From contig NZ_MPOB01000001.1 in the NCBI RefSeq assembly GCF_002148795.1, forward strand, positions 124,001-188,000: a stretch of 64,000 nucleotides of DNA, written 5' to 3'. The stretch is from Oceanibaculum nanhaiense. GTDB lineage: Bacteria; Pseudomonadota; Alphaproteobacteria; Oceanibaculales; Oceanibaculaceae. Every line of letters begins with the position of its first letter. Within the stretch, counting starts at the first letter, position 1. The position numbers and the translations under genes are program-made. Under the pieces are notes generated by a model. It was not told the DNA's origin. It saw nothing but the letters and a program-made list of their open reading frames with translations, and did no database searches. Shown in pieces: positions 37,636 to 49,574 of the stretch.

Positions 37636-38235
37636 CTAGAGCGTGCCGCCGAGGACGCCCTTGGTCGAGGGCACGGCATCGGCCTTGCGCGGGTCGATCT
37701 CGATGGCCTGGCGCAGGCTGCGGGCCAGTGCCTTGAAGCAGCTCTCGACGATGTGGTGATTATTCTCGCCGTAGAGATTCTCCACATGCAGCGTCACCCC
37801 GCCGGCCTGGGCGAAGGCCTGGAACCATTCCTTGAACAGTTCGGTATCCATCTCGCCCAGCTTCGGCCGGGTGAAATTCACCTTCCAGATCAGATAGGGC
37901 CGGTTCGAGCAATCCAGCGCCACGCGGGTCAGCGTCTCGTCCATCGGAATCAGTGCCGAACCATAGCGGGTGATGCCCTTGCGCTCGCCCAGCGCCTTGG
38001 AGAAGGCCTCGCCGATGGCGATCCCGCTATCCTCGGTGGTGTGGTGATAATCGATGTGCAGATCGCCTTCCGCGCGGACCTTCAGGTCGATCAACGAGTG
38101 GCGCGATAGCTGCTCCAGCATATGATCGAGGAAGCCGATCCCGGTCTTCACGTCATAGACGCCCGTGCCATCGAGGTTGAGCTCGACGGAGATGCGGGTT
38201 TCCTTGGTATTGCGCACGACGCTGCCCTCGCGCAT
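37636..38235 (-). CDS. hisB: Imidazoleglycerol-phosphate dehydratase
   Basis: 199 residues from ATG 38235, supported by AGGAGAG about 7 nt upstream; the frame remains open far upstream without homology. Monofunctional IGP dehydratase: the two metal-binding motifs are [17 protein letters not shown] with [17 protein letters not shown], and [20 protein letters not shown]. It is first in the operon; the promoter should lie in the 168-bp gap shared with divergent hslV. Confidence 0.97.
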   Translation of the reverse strand: MREGSVVRNTKETRISVELNLDGTGVYDVKTGIGFLDHMLEQLSRHSLIDLKVRAEGDLHIDYHHTTEDSGIAIGEAFSKALGERKGITRYGSALIPMDETLTRVALDCSNRPYLIWKVNFTRPKLGEMDTELFKEWFQAFAQAGGVTLHVENLYGENNHHIVESCFKALARSLRQAIEIDPRKADAVPSTKGVLGGTL

Positions 38236-38313
38236 CGGCACTCTCCTCGCTGGAATGATCAGAACGAGGCTTATGTAGCAGTTGCGAGGCCCCGGGCCAA
38301 GGGCAGGCGGCAT

Positions 38314-38342
38314 CTTGACCGAAGGATCGCGCGGCCCAACAT
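38314..38342 (+). promoter_or_regulatory. Candidate sigma-32 promoter of hslV
   Basis: CTTGACC (38314-38320) and CCCAACAT (38335-38342), 14 bp apart, resemble the heat-shock pattern CTTGAAA-N(11-16)-CCCCATNT. It is 61 bp before the hslV start, which suits a protease gene known to be heat induced. Confidence 0.45.
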
Positions 38343-38403
38343 GCTCTGCTAGTTTCGGCGGGTCTCCCTGACGCCCGCCCACCCGCAACGAAAGCAAGCC
38401 TTC

Positions 38404-38952
38404 ATGTCCGATAGCAACCAGGCCGTCTGGCACGGCACAACGATCCTTTCCGTACGCAAGGGCGGCCGGGTGGTCGTCGCCGGCGACGGCCAGGTCAGTC
38501 TCGGTTCGACCGTCATCAAGTCGAACGCGCGCAAGGTGCGCCCGCTGGCCAACGGCGCGGTATTGGCCGGCTTTGCCGGCGCCACCGCCGACGCCTTCAC
38601 CCTGTTCGAGCGGCTGGAGGCGAAGCTGGAGCAATATCCGACCCAGCTGACCCGCGCCTGCGTCGAGCTGGCGAAAGACTGGCGCACCGACCGCTATCTG
38701 CGCCGACTGGAGGCGATGATGGCGGTGGCCGACCAGAATGTCTCGCTGATCCTCTCGGGTACCGGCGACGTGCTGGAACCGGAGGACGGCATCATCGCCA
38801 TCGGCTCCGGCGGCATGTACGCGCTCGCCGCCGCCCGCGCGCTGATCGACCGCGAGGATATGGACGCCGAGGCGGTGGCGCGCCGCGCCATGGGCATCGC
38901 CGCCGATATCTGCGTTTACACCAACACCAACGTCACGCTGGAAAGCCTGTGA
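38404..38952 (+). CDS. hslV: ATP-dependent protease HslV, proteolytic subunit
   Basis: 182 residues. Forms the double-hexamer peptidase of the HslUV proteasome-like protease. The N-terminal nucleophile Thr is at residue 12 ([13 protein letters not shown]), so an 11-residue propeptide must be removed, whereas E. coli HslV exposes Thr after Met removal only. [20 protein letters not shown] and RKVRPL follow, then [14 protein letters not shown] and the C-terminal [10 protein letters not shown]. The stop overlaps a glycerophosphodiesterase gene that separates it from hslU. Confidence 0.97.
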   Translation: MSDSNQAVWHGTTILSVRKGGRVVVAGDGQVSLGSTVIKSNARKVRPLANGAVLAGFAGATADAFTLFERLEAKLEQYPTQLTRACVELAKDWRTDRYLRRLEAMMAVADQNVSLILSGTGDVLEPEDGIIAIGSGGMYALAAARALIDREDMDAEAVARRAMGIAADICVYTNTNVTLESL

Positions 38953-39935
38953 GGGGAATAACCCTGATCGCGGCGCTGGCGCTGCTGCTGAGCGCCGGTC
39001 CTGCTGTCGCGTTTGATCTGCAGGGCCATCGCGGCGCGCGCGGGCTGCTGCCGGAAAATTCGCTACCCGGCTTCGCCAGGGCGTTGAGCCTGGGCGTAAC
39101 CACGCTGGAACTCGACCTGGCGATGACCGCCGACGGGCAGTTGGTCGTCACCCACGATCCGAGGCTGAATGGCGACCTCGTGCGCGGCCCGGACGGCGCC
39201 TATTTCGGCGAGGACGGCCCGCTGATCCGCGATCTGACGCTGGCGCAGGTGCAATCCTACGATGTCGGCACGCTGCGCCCCGGCAGCGGCTATGCCGGCA
39301 ATTTCAAGGATCAGCAGGCGGTGCCCGGCACACCCATGCCGACGCTGGCCGAGGTGGTCGCGCTGACCGAACGCGCCGGTGCCACCGCCATGCGCTTCAA
39401 CATCGAGGTGAAGGTGAACCCGACGCGGCCGGAGCTGACCGTGGATCGTGAAACCTTCACGCGAGCGGCGGTGGCGGAAATCGTGCGGCTCGGCATTGCC
39501 GGGCGCACCACCCTGCAATCCTTCGACTGGGCGGTGCCGATGCAGGCGCAGCAGCTGGAACCAGCGCTGAAGACCGCCTACCTGACCATCGCGCGCGGCC
39601 GCAACGACAATATCCAGCGCGGCCGGCCCGGCACCTCACCCTGGATGGGCGGGCTGGATATCGACGATTTCGCCGGCTCCGCACCGAAGGCCATCAAGGA
39701 AGCCGGCGGCGCGATCTGGTCGCCCTTCTTCCGCGACCTGACGGACGAGGATCTGACGGCGGCGCACGCGCTTGGGCTTCAGGTCATTCCCTGGACAGTG
39801 AACGATCCGCAGGACATGGCCAATCTCATCGAGCGCGGGGTGGACGGTATCATTACCGACTATCCCGACCGGCTGCGCACCGTGCTGGCGGAAAAGAACA
39901 TGGCGCTGCCCGCCGCTTTTGCCGTGCAACCCTAG
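38949..39935 (+). CDS. Secreted glycerophosphodiester phosphodiesterase
   Basis: 328 residues from GTG 38949, overlapping the hslV stop (GTGA). A signal peptide ([18 protein letters not shown]) precedes the GDPD TIM barrel. The catalytic motif is [19 protein letters not shown] with the two general acid/base His in GHRG and in VVTHDPRLN; metal-binding [11 protein letters not shown] and MRFNIEVK follow. It hydrolyses glycerophosphodiesters to glycerol-3-phosphate and an alcohol, probably in the periplasm. Both flanks are protease subunit genes; a functional link is not evident. Confidence 0.9.
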   Translation: MRGITLIAALALLLSAGPAVAFDLQGHRGARGLLPENSLPGFARALSLGVTTLELDLAMTADGQLVVTHDPRLNGDLVRGPDGAYFGEDGPLIRDLTLAQVQSYDVGTLRPGSGYAGNFKDQQAVPGTPMPTLAEVVALTERAGATAMRFNIEVKVNPTRPELTVDRETFTRAAVAEIVRLGIAGRTTLQSFDWAVPMQAQQLEPALKTAYLTIARGRNDNIQRGRPGTSPWMGGLDIDDFAGSAPKAIKEAGGAIWSPFFRDLTDEDLTAAHALGLQVIPWTVNDPQDMANLIERGVDGIITDYPDRLRTVLAEKNMALPAAFAVQP

Positions 39936-39995
39936 TTTCCGTTCCGCAAAAGTCCCATCTAACGCATTCCGACCCGATAGAGACAGAATTCCACC

Positions 39996-41306
39996 ATGAC
40001 CGCTTTCACCCCCCGCGAGATCGTCTCCGAACTCGACCGCTACATCGTCGGCCAGAATGACGCCAAGCGTGCCGTCGCCATTGCGCTGCGCAACCGCTGG
40101 CGCCGCCAGCAGCTGCCCGAGGCGCTGCGCGAGGAGGTGCTGCCGAAGAACATCCTGATGATCGGCCCGACCGGCGTCGGCAAGACCGAGATCGCCCGCC
40201 GCCTCGCCAAGCTGGCGCAGGCCCCGTTCATGAAGGTCGAGGCCACCAAATTCACCGAGGTCGGTTATGTCGGCCGCGATGTCGAGCAGATCGTGCGCGA
40301 CCTGCTGGAGATCGCCATCACCCAGACCCGCGAGCGCCTGCGCGCCGAGGTCGAGGCCAAGGCACAGCTTGCCGCCGAGGAGCGTGTCATCACCGCACTG
40401 GTCGGCGAGGGCGCCGCTGCCGATACCCGCCACCGCTTCCGCAAGATGCTGCGCGAGGGCCAGCTCGATGCCCGCGAGATCGAGATCGAGGTGACCGACA
40501 CCAGCGGTTCGGCGATGCCGACCATGGATATTCCCGGCATGCCCGGCGCGCAGATGGGCATGATCAATCTGAACGACATTTTCGGGAAGGCGTTCGGCCA
40601 GCGCACCCAGAAGAAGAAGCTCTCGGTCTCCGACAGCTACACCCTGCTCATCGAGGAGGAGGCGGACAAACTGCTGGAAGAGGATGCGATCGTGCGCGAG
40701 GCGATCCAGGCGGTGGAGCAGAACGGCATCGTGTTCCTCGACGAGATCGACAAGATCTGCGCGCGCTCCGAGCGTTCCGGCGCCGATGTCAGCCGCGAGG
40801 GCGTGCAGCGCGACCTGCTGCCGCTGATCGAGGGCACCACGGTCGCCACCAAGCGTGGCCCGGTGAAGACCGACCATATCCTGTTCATCGCGTCGGGTGC
40901 CTTCCACCTGGCGAAACCGTCCGACCTGCTGCCGGAGCTGCAGGGAAGGCTGCCGATCCGTGTCGAGTTGCAGGCGCTGACCCGCGACGATTTCAAGCGC
41001 ATCCTGACCGAGCCGGAGGCCAGCCTGATCAAGCAATATGTAGCGCTGCTGGCGACCGAGCAGGTGACGCTCGACTTCACCGAGGACTCCATCGACGCGC
41101 TGGCCACCCTGTCGGCGGAGGTGAACGCCTCGGTCGAGAATATCGGCGCGCGCCGGCTGCACACCGTCATGGAACGGCTGCTGGAGGAGGTGAGCTTCAC
41201 CGCCACCGACAAGGCCGGCGAGACCATCACCGTGGATGCCGCCTTCGTGCAGAAGCATGTCGGCGACCTCGCCAAGAACGCCGACCTCAGCAAGTTCATC
41301 CTGTAG
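39996..41306 (+). CDS. hslU: ATP-dependent protease ATPase subunit HslU
   Basis: 436 residues. AAA+ unfoldase that feeds substrates to Hsl[21 protein letters not shown], Walker [17 protein letters not shown], the [14 protein letters not shown] pore-region motif, Walker [12 protein letters not shown], and the sensor [13 protein letters not shown] are present; the C-terminus ends in the HslV-activating KFIL. It is 60 bp after the phosphodiesterase gene and convergent with mutS (3-bp gap). Confidence 0.98.
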   Translation: MTAFTPREIVSELDRYIVGQNDAKRAVAIALRNRWRRQQLPEALREEVLPKNILMIGPTGVGKTEIARRLAKLAQAPFMKVEATKFTEVGYVGRDVEQIVRDLLEIAITQTRERLRAEVEAKAQLAAEERVITALVGEGAAADTRHRFRKMLREGQLDAREIEIEVTDTSGSAMPTMDIPGMPGAQMGMINLNDIFGKAFGQRTQKKKLSVSDSYTLLIEEEADKLLEEDAIVREAIQAVEQNGIVFLDEIDKICARSERSGADVSREGVQRDLLPLIEGTTVATKRGPVKTDHILFIASGAFHLAKPSDLLPELQGRLPIRVELQALTRDDFKRILTEPEASLIKQYVALLATEQVTLDFTEDSIDALATLSAEVNASVENIGARRLHTVMERLLEEVSFTATDKAGETITVDAAFVQKHVGDLAKNADLSKFIL

Positions 41307-41309
41307 GGA

Positions 41310-44030
41310 TCACTCCCCCGCCAGCCCCTTCAGCCGGTAGAGCGCGTCGAGCGCCTGGCGCGGCGTCAGCTCGTCGGGATTGATCCCGGCCAGCGCCGCC
41401 TCGGCGGGCGAAGGGCCGGCGGGCTGTGCCGGCGCTGCGACCGGGCGCTGCACCATGGCGGCGAACAGCGGCAGATCCTCGGCGATGCGGGAGGAGGAGG
41501 CACCCGTCTCGCCTTCCTCCAGCTTCTTCAGCACGGTTTCGGCGCGGGCGACAACCGGCGCCGGCAAGCCGGCCAGCTTGGCGACATGGATGCCATAGGA
41601 GCGGTCGGCAGCGCCCGGCCCCACCTCGTGCAGGAAGACGATCTCATCCTGCCATTCCTTCACCCGCATGGTGTGACAGGCGAGGTTTTCCAGCTTCTCC
41701 GCCAGCTGCGTCAGCTCGTGATAATGCGTGGCGAACAGTGTGCGACAGCGATTGACCGCGTGCAGATGCTCGACCGTCGCCCAGGCGATGGAGAGCCCGT
41801 CATAGGTCGCCGTGCCGCGGCCGATCTCATCCAGGATGACCAGCGAGCGCGGGCCGGCCTGGTTCAGGATCGCCGCGGTCTCCACCATCTCGACCATGAA
41901 GGTGGAACGCCCACGCGCCAGATCGTCGGCGGCACCCACCCGACTGAACAGCCTGTCCACTGCCCCGATCCGCGCCGTCTCCGCCGGCACGAAGCCGCCG
42001 ATCTGCGCCAGGATGGCGATCAGCGCATTCTGCCGCAGGAAGGTCGATTTGCCGGCCATGTTCGGACCGGTCAGCAGCCAGTGCCGCTTCTCGCCCTCCA
42101 GCACGCAGTCATTGCCGACGAAGCGTTCGCCCGCCGCCTGCAGGGCGGCCTCAACCACCGGATGGCGGCCGCCGGCGATGGCGAACTCAGTGCCCTCCGT
42201 CATTTCCGGGCGGACATAGCGGTTGTCGGTGGCCAGCTCGGCCAGCGCCGAGGCGACATCCAGCCGGGCGATGGCGCTGGCGGCTAGCGCGATGGCGTCG
42301 GCATGGGCCGTCACCTCGCCGACCAGATCGCGGAACAGCGCCAGCTCCACCGCCAGCGCCTTGTCGGCGGCGCTGGAGAGTTTCTGTTCCAGCTCGCCCA
42401 GTTCCACCGTGGTGAAACGCACCGCGCTCGCCATGGTCTGGCGGTGGATGAAATCCTCGTGGGCCAGCAGCTTGTCGCCGTGATTGGTCGAGACCTCGAT
42501 GAAATAGCCCAACACGTTGTTGTGCTTGATCTTCAGGCTGGAAACCCCGGTCTCCTGCTGGTAGCGCGCCTGTAATCCGGCGATCAGCCGGCGGCTCTCG
42601 TCGCGCAGCGTGCGCAGCTGGTCCAGCTCCGGCGCGTAGCCCGGCGCGATGAAGCCGCCATCGCGGGTCAGCACCGGCAGATCGGCCGCCAGCGCGCGGG
42701 CGAGACGGTCCACCAGCGGGCCATGCCGGCCAAGATCGTCGAGCGCCTGGGCGATCCCCTTCGGCAGCGGCGCCAGCGATGGTGCGCCCGCCAGATCGCG
42801 CAGCACCGCACTTTCCGCCAGCGCGTCGCGGATCGCCGCCAGGTCGCGCGGGCCGCCCCGGTCCAGCGTCAGCCTTGTCAGCGCGCGCTCGATATCCGGG
42901 CAGCGCTTCAGCGTCTCGCGCAGCTTCGCGCGCAATGATTCCTGGTCGAAGAAGAGCTGTACCCGGTCGAGCCGGTCCTCGATGGCCGGCACCTCGGTCA
43001 GCGGTGCGGCCAGCCAGGCCGCCAGCAGCCGCGCGCCGGTCCCGGTCACCGTGCAGTCGATGACGGCCAGCAGGCTGCCCTTGCGCTCGCCGGTCTGGGT
43101 GCGGGTCAGCTCCAGCGAGCGGCGCGTCGCCGCGTCGATCTCCATGACCGCACCGGCCTGCAACCGGCGCGGCGCGGACAGGCGCGGCAGCTTGCCCTTC
43201 TGCGTCAGCTCGACATAGTCCACCAGCGCCCCGGCGGCGGCCAGCTCGGCCCGCTCGAACACGCCGAAACTGTCCAGCGCCTGCACCTCATAGAGAGCCA
43301 TCAGCCGCTTCTCGCCGGCCACACTGTCGAAGCGCGAGCCGGGCTGCGGCGTCATCACCTGCTTCCAGTCGGCAAAGGCCTCGAAAAGCCCCTCGCGCTG
43401 CAACAGCCGGTCGGGGAGCAGCAATTCCTGCGGGTCGAGCCGGGCCAGCGCAGCCGCCACCGCCGCCTCCGCCACCGGCTGCACCTGGAACTCGCCGGTG
43501 GACATATCGACCCAGGCGAGGCCCAGCTTGCCTTGCGCGTCTGCCAGGCAAACCAGATGATTGTTGCGCCGTGCGTCGAGCAGTGCATCCTCGGTCACCG
43601 TGCCCGGCGTGACGATGCGCACCACCTCGCGCTTCACGAGCGACTTGCCGCCGCGCTTCTTCGCCTCGGCGGGATCCTCGACCTGCTCGCAGATCGCCAC
43701 CTTGTAGCCCTGCCGGACGAGGCGCGAGAGATAGGCGTCATAGGCATGCACCGGCACGCCGCACATCGGCACGTCCTGGCCGGCATGCTGGCCGCGCTTG
43801 GTCAGCGTGATGTCCAGCGCGGCGGCGGCGGTGACCGCGTCGTCCAGGAACAGCTCGTAGAAATCGCCCATCCGATAGAACAGCAGGCAGTCGGGATGCG
43901 ACCGCTTGGTCTCGATGTAATGCGCCAGCATCGGCGTGGTGGCGGCAGGTTCCGGGGCGGCCCCCGGGGGGATATCTGTCTGAGCGTTCAAGGCGGCATC
44001 GCAAGGGTTTCGGTGGCGGTCGCCGACCAT
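41310..44030 (-). CDS. mutS: DNA mismatch repair protein MutS
   Basis: 906 residues from ATG 44030; homology begins near residue 30 ([20 protein letters not shown]), so a later start is possible. The mismatch-reading Phe-x-Glu is in [13 protein letters not shown]; the connector, lever and clamp regions follow; the ABC ATPase has Walker [14 protein letters not shown] and [20 protein letters not shown]. The helix-turn-helix tail and C-terminal ~80 residues are complete. It begins repair by recognising mispairs and recruiting MutL. mutS is usually beside glnD in alphaproteobacteria, and here it is not. Confidence 0.98.
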   Translation of the reverse strand: MVGDRHRNPCDAALNAQTDIPPGAAPEPAATTPMLAHYIETKRSHPDCLLFYRMGDFYELFLDDAVTAAAALDITLTKRGQHAGQDVPMCGVPVHAYDAYLSRLVRQGYKVAICEQVEDPAEAKKRGGKSLVKREVVRIVTPGTVTEDALLDARRNNHLVCLADAQGKLGLAWVDMSTGEFQVQPVAEAAVAAALARLDPQELLLPDRLLQREGLFEAFADWKQVMTPQPGSRFDSVAGEKRLMALYEVQALDSFGVFERAELAAAGALVDYVELTQKGKLPRLSAPRRLQAGAVMEIDAATRRSLELTRTQTGERKGSLLAVIDCTVTGTGARLLAAWLAAPLTEVPAIEDRLDRVQLFFDQESLRAKLRETLKRCPDIERALTRLTLDRGGPRDLAAIRDALAESAVLRDLAGAPSLAPLPKGIAQALDDLGRHGPLVDRLARALAADLPVLTRDGGFIAPGYAPELDQLRTLRDESRRLIAGLQARYQQETGVSSLKIKHNNVLGYFIEVSTNHGDKLLAHEDFIHRQTMASAVRFTTVELGELEQKLSSAADKALAVELALFRDLVGEVTAHADAIALAASAIARLDVASALAELATDNRYVRPEMTEGTEFAIAGGRHPVVEAALQAAGERFVGNDCVLEGEKRHWLLTGPNMAGKSTFLRQNALIAILAQIGGFVPAETARIGAVDRLFSRVGAADDLARGRSTFMVEMVETAAILNQAGPRSLVILDEIGRGTATYDGLSIAWATVEHLHAVNRCRTLFATHYHELTQLAEKLENLACHTMRVKEWQDEIVFLHEVGPGAADRSYGIHVAKLAGLPAPVVARAETVLKKLEEGETGASSSRIAEDLPLFAAMVQRPVAAPAQPAGPSPAEAALAGINPDELTPRQALDALYRLKGLAGE

Positions 44031-44092
44031 AGCATTTCGCGTCCGCTACCCGGAAGGCCGCAAGCCGGTCCTGCGAAAGAGCCGCTGGTAAT

Positions 44093-44133
44093 GCCACTTT
44101 CGCCCAAGTAGCCTGTTGGGGAAGAAAAGTGGC
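44093..44133. promoter_or_regulatory. Composite inverted repeat in the maeB leader
   Basis: GCCACTTT (44093-44100) pairs with AAAGTGGC (44126-44133), and inside it CCCAA (44103-44107) pairs with TTGGG (44116-44120). The structure ends 38 bp before the maeB ATG in the 141-bp region divergent from mutS. It may be an operator or a leader stem-loop. Confidence 0.45.
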
Positions 44134-44171
44134 GCCATCATCGCGCCGGAGGAAACCCGAGGATTCCGTCT

Positions 44172-46445
<2,274 letters not shown>

Positions 46446-46456
46446 CGCATAGCCGG

Positions 46457-46530
46457 CCTGCCGTGAATCGGCAGGATTGACCGTCGAAAAGGGCAGGGGT
46501 TCTTAGAACCCTTGCCCTTTTCTGTTTTTC
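46457..46530 (+). terminator. Double hairpin after maeB with intrinsic terminator
   Basis: A first hairpin, CCTGCCG (46457-46463) with CGGCAGG (46469-46475), is followed by a 16-bp stem from 46487-46502 (starting AAAAGGGCAGGGG) to 46506-46521 with one G-U pair and a TTA loop, then CTGTTTTTC. The A-run on the left arm makes the second hairpin potentially bidirectional. Confidence 0.85.
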
Positions 46531-46622
46531 CGACTTACGCTGCACGCATAAAAACTAATAACTAATGATCGTACGGCCAGACTCAACTGCGCCTTAAAAA
46601 CAGGGAATGGGAGGAAACCAAA

Positions 46623-47597
46623 ATGAAAAGACTCGTATTGTCTCTTGCCGCAGCCGCCATTGTCGGCGTTGCCGGGCTTTCCGGCGCGCAAGCCGCCGAG
46701 AAGCTGAAATACGCCCATGTGTACGAAACCACCGAGCCCTATCACAAGCGGGCGCTGTGGGCGGCTGAGGAGATCAAGAAGCAGACCAATGGCCGCTATG
46801 AGATCGAGGTCTTCCCGGCCTCCTCGCTCGGCAAGGAATCCGACATCAATGAAGGCCTCGGCCTCGGCACGGTGGACATCATCTATACCGGCGCCCTGTT
46901 CGCCGGCCGGTTCTACGGGCCGATCGCGATTTCCGGCGCGCCCTTCATGTTCCGCGACCTCGATCACTGGAAGTCCTACGCCGCCAGCGACCTGTTCCAG
47001 GAACTGTCCGCAGGCTATCGCAAGAAGACCGGCCATACCGTGCTGGCGCTCACCTATTACGGCCAGCGCCACGTCACCTCGAACAAGCCGATCCTCAAGC
47101 CCGAGGACATGAAGAACCTGAAGATCCGCGTACCGGACGCGCCGCTCTACCGGATGTTCCCGGAAGCCGTGGGCGCCAATCCGACGCCGATCGCCTTCGC
47201 CGAGGTCTATCTGGCCCTGCAGCAGGGCGTGGCCGACGCGCAGGAAAACCCGCTGCCGACCATCCAGGCCAAGAAATTCTATGAGGTGCAGAAGCACATC
47301 AACCTGACCGGCCACATCACCGACGCCCTGCTGACCATCGTCAGCGGCACGCGCTGGGACAGCATGAAGCCGGAGGATCAGAAGATCTTCGCCAGCGTGC
47401 TGAAGGAGGCCGCCGCCAAGGCGACCGCCGATATCGTCGAGTCGGAGCAGAAGCTGGCCGACTGGTTCGTGAAGGAAGGCGTCACCGTGAACAAGGTGGA
47501 TCGCGGCCCGTTCCGCGAGGCCGTGGTGAAGCTGCATAACGGCCCGTCCGCGACCTGGGACAAGGCCACCTACGACAAGCTGCAGGCGCTGAAGTAA
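46623..47597 (+). CDS. dctP: TRAP transporter solute-binding protein (DctP family)
   Basis: 324 residues, with a strong GGGAGG 8 nt before the ATG. The signal peptide ends GAQAAEKLKYAH. DctP pattern: LGKESDINEGLGLGTVDIIY, YYGQRHVTSNKPI, MKNLKIRVPDAPLYRMF, and AFAEVYLALQQGVADAQENP, which carries the Arg/Asn region that binds ligand carboxylates. It captures an organic acid in the periplasm for the DctQM permease. The nearby UxaA-family enzyme suggests a sugar acid ligand, an inference. The symbol is a family label. Confidence 0.92.
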   Translation: MKRLVLSLAAAAIVGVAGLSGAQAAEKLKYAHVYETTEPYHKRALWAAEEIKKQTNGRYEIEVFPASSLGKESDINEGLGLGTVDIIYTGALFAGRFYGPIAISGAPFMFRDLDHWKSYAASDLFQELSAGYRKKTGHTVLALTYYGQRHVTSNKPILKPEDMKNLKIRVPDAPLYRMFPEAVGANPTPIAFAEVYLALQQGVADAQENPLPTIQAKKFYEVQKHINLTGHITDALLTIVSGTRWDSMKPEDQKIFASVLKEAAAKATADIVESEQKLADWFVKEGVTVNKVDRGPFREAVVKLHNGPSATWDKATYDKLQALK

Positions 47598-47652
47598 GCG
47601 AAGCGCGACGCCGGCCCGATCCATTAACTGGCCCCAGAAGCGGAATCCTGCG

Positions 47653-48207
47653 ATGAGCGATGAAATCGCGAAAACCCAGCTGTTTCCCGAGGATGAGCCT
47701 GATTCGGCGGTCGATCTTTCCGACTTCCGGCCGGAGGATATCGTCAACCTGCTGGTGTTCTGGGCGCTGGCCGGCGTCGTTTTCCTGCAGTTCTTTACCC
47801 GTTACGCGCTGAACAATTCCATTGGCTGGACCGAGGAAATCGCCCGCTATCTGCTGATCGGCGTCGGTTTCCTCGGCTCCATCATCGCGACGCGCAAGAA
47901 CACCCATATCGCGGTGCAGTTCTTCTACCGCTACCTGTCGGTCAATGTTGGCCGCGCCCTGTCCACCCTGGTCGATCTCGGCAATATCGTCTTTTACGCC
48001 GCCGCCACCTGGATCTGCATCAAGCTGGCGATGCGCACCCGGCAGTACATGGCCGTGGTCGATCTGCCGAAATCCATCGTCTACTGGGTTGTGGTGGCCG
48101 GTTTCGTTGGCATGACGATCTATGCCGTGCTGGTCGCGCTGAAGCACTGGCGCCAGGGCTATAGCGACCTGACGCAGCCGACCGGCGCCATCAAGACGAC
48201 GGACTGA
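47653..48207 (+). CDS. dctQ: TRAP transporter small permease (DctQ family)
   Basis: 184 residues with four transmembrane segments (about 35-55, 75-93, 110-130 and 152-172). LNNSIGWTEEIARYLLIGVG and GSIIATRKNTHIAVQFFYRY are standard DctQ features. It pairs with DctM, adding an elevator-support layer to the sodium-driven transporter. The first ~30 residues are acidic and cytoplasmic. It lies 55 bp after dctP. Confidence 0.92.
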   Translation: MSDEIAKTQLFPEDEPDSAVDLSDFRPEDIVNLLVFWALAGVVFLQFFTRYALNNSIGWTEEIARYLLIGVGFLGSIIATRKNTHIAVQFFYRYLSVNVGRALSTLVDLGNIVFYAAATWICIKLAMRTRQYMAVVDLPKSIVYWVVVAGFVGMTIYAVLVALKHWRQGYSDLTQPTGAIKTTD

Positions 48208-48252
48208 CGCCGCCAGCCTTTCCCTCTTTTCTATCCAGTCGGAGGCCGCACC

Positions 48253-49533
48253 TTGCTGCTGACCCTGCTCTTCGTGATGGTTTTCGGCATGCTCATCATG
48301 GGCGTGCCTGTCGCGGTCGCGCTGTGCGGCTCCTCGCTGATCTACATCCTGCTGGCCGGCAGCGCCCCGGACGTGGTGGTGCTGCACCGGATGATCAACG
48401 GCGTGGACAGCTTCCCGTTGCTGGCGATTCCGTTCTTCATCCTGGCCGGCAATCTGATGAACTCGGCCGGCATCACCAACCGCATCTTCGACTTCGCCAA
48501 GGCCTGCGTCGGCTGGATGCGCGGCGGCCTGGGCCATGTGAATATCGGCGCCAGCGTGATCTTCGCCGGCATGTCTGGCGCGGCGGTGGCCGATGCCGGT
48601 GGTCTCGGTACCATCGAGATCAAGGCAATGCGCGATGCCGGCTATGACGACGAATTCGCCGTCGGTGTCACCGCCGCCTCCTCGACCATCGGGCCGATCA
48701 TCCCGCCCTCGCTGCCCATCGTGATCTATGGCGTCATGGCCAATGCCTCCATCGGCCAGCTGTTCGCCGCCGGCTTCATCCCGGGCCTGCTGATGGCCGT
48801 CGCGCTGATGATCATGGTGGCCTGGTATTCGCGCCGGCGCGGCTATCCGCGTGATGCCGCCTTCTCGGTGCGCCGCCTGGTCATGAGCTTTTTCTATGCC
48901 ATTCCATCGCTGATGACCCCGGTCATCATCATCGGCGGCATCCTATTCGGCCTGTTCACCCCGACAGAGGCGGCCATCGCCGCCGTGTTCTACGCCTTGC
49001 TGCTGGGCGTGCTGGTCTATCGCACGCTGGGCTGGCGGCGCATCGTGCGCGTCACCATGGACACCATCGAGACCACGGCGATCATCCTGCTGATTGTCGC
49101 CGGCGCCTCGATCTTCGCCTGGATCCTGACCAGCACACGCGCCACCGAACAGTTTGCCGATCTGGTGCTGCACATCACCGAAAACCCGATCCTGATCCTG
49201 CTGATGATCAATGTAATCCTGATCGTGGTCGGCTGCTTCATGGAGACCATCGCCGCCATCACCATCCTGGTGCCGGTGTTGCTGCCGGTGGTGGAGAAGC
49301 TGGGCATCGATCCGGTGCATTTCGGCATCATCATGGTGCTGAACCTGATGATCGGTCTGCTGACGCCACCGGTTGGCATGGTGCTCTATGTGCTTTCGCG
49401 CGTGTCAGGCGTATCCTTCGAACGGTGCGTGGCCGCGACCGCGCCGTTCCTCATACCGCTGGTCACGGTGCTGATTCTGGTCACCTTCGTGCCGCAGCTC
49501 TCCTTGTGGCTGCCGACCCTGATCTATCGCTAA
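48253..49533 (+). CDS. dctM: TRAP transporter large permease (DctM family)
   Basis: 426 residues from TTG 48253, chosen because GGAGG (48241-48245) sits 7 nt upstream and no ATG or GTG fits. About 12 transmembrane helices; family motifs include FPLLAIPFFILAGNLMNSAG, AGMSGAAVADAGGLGTIEIK, FTPTEAAIAAVFYALLLGVL, and LLTPPVGMVLYVL. It forms the sodium-coupled transport domain. It is 45 bp after dctQ. Confidence 0.94.
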   Translation: MLLTLLFVMVFGMLIMGVPVAVALCGSSLIYILLAGSAPDVVVLHRMINGVDSFPLLAIPFFILAGNLMNSAGITNRIFDFAKACVGWMRGGLGHVNIGASVIFAGMSGAAVADAGGLGTIEIKAMRDAGYDDEFAVGVTAASSTIGPIIPPSLPIVIYGVMANASIGQLFAAGFIPGLLMAVALMIMVAWYSRRRGYPRDAAFSVRRLVMSFFYAIPSLMTPVIIIGGILFGLFTPTEAAIAAVFYALLLGVLVYRTLGWRRIVRVTMDTIETTAIILLIVAGASIFAWILTSTRATEQFADLVLHITENPILILLMINVILIVVGCFMETIAAITILVPVLLPVVEKLGIDPVHFGIIMVLNLMIGLLTPPVGMVLYVLSRVSGVSFERCVAATAPFLIPLVTVLILVTFVPQLSLWLPTLIYR

Positions 49534-49574
49534 ATCCCGCCACGGGCGGGCGCCCTGTAGGAGGGGCATAGCCA

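Noticed and set aside
46553-46566. Tandem AACTAAT repeat before dctP as an operator
   Set aside because: Two 7-bp units in A+T-rich promoter sequence without dyad symmetry; too little to support a regulator site.
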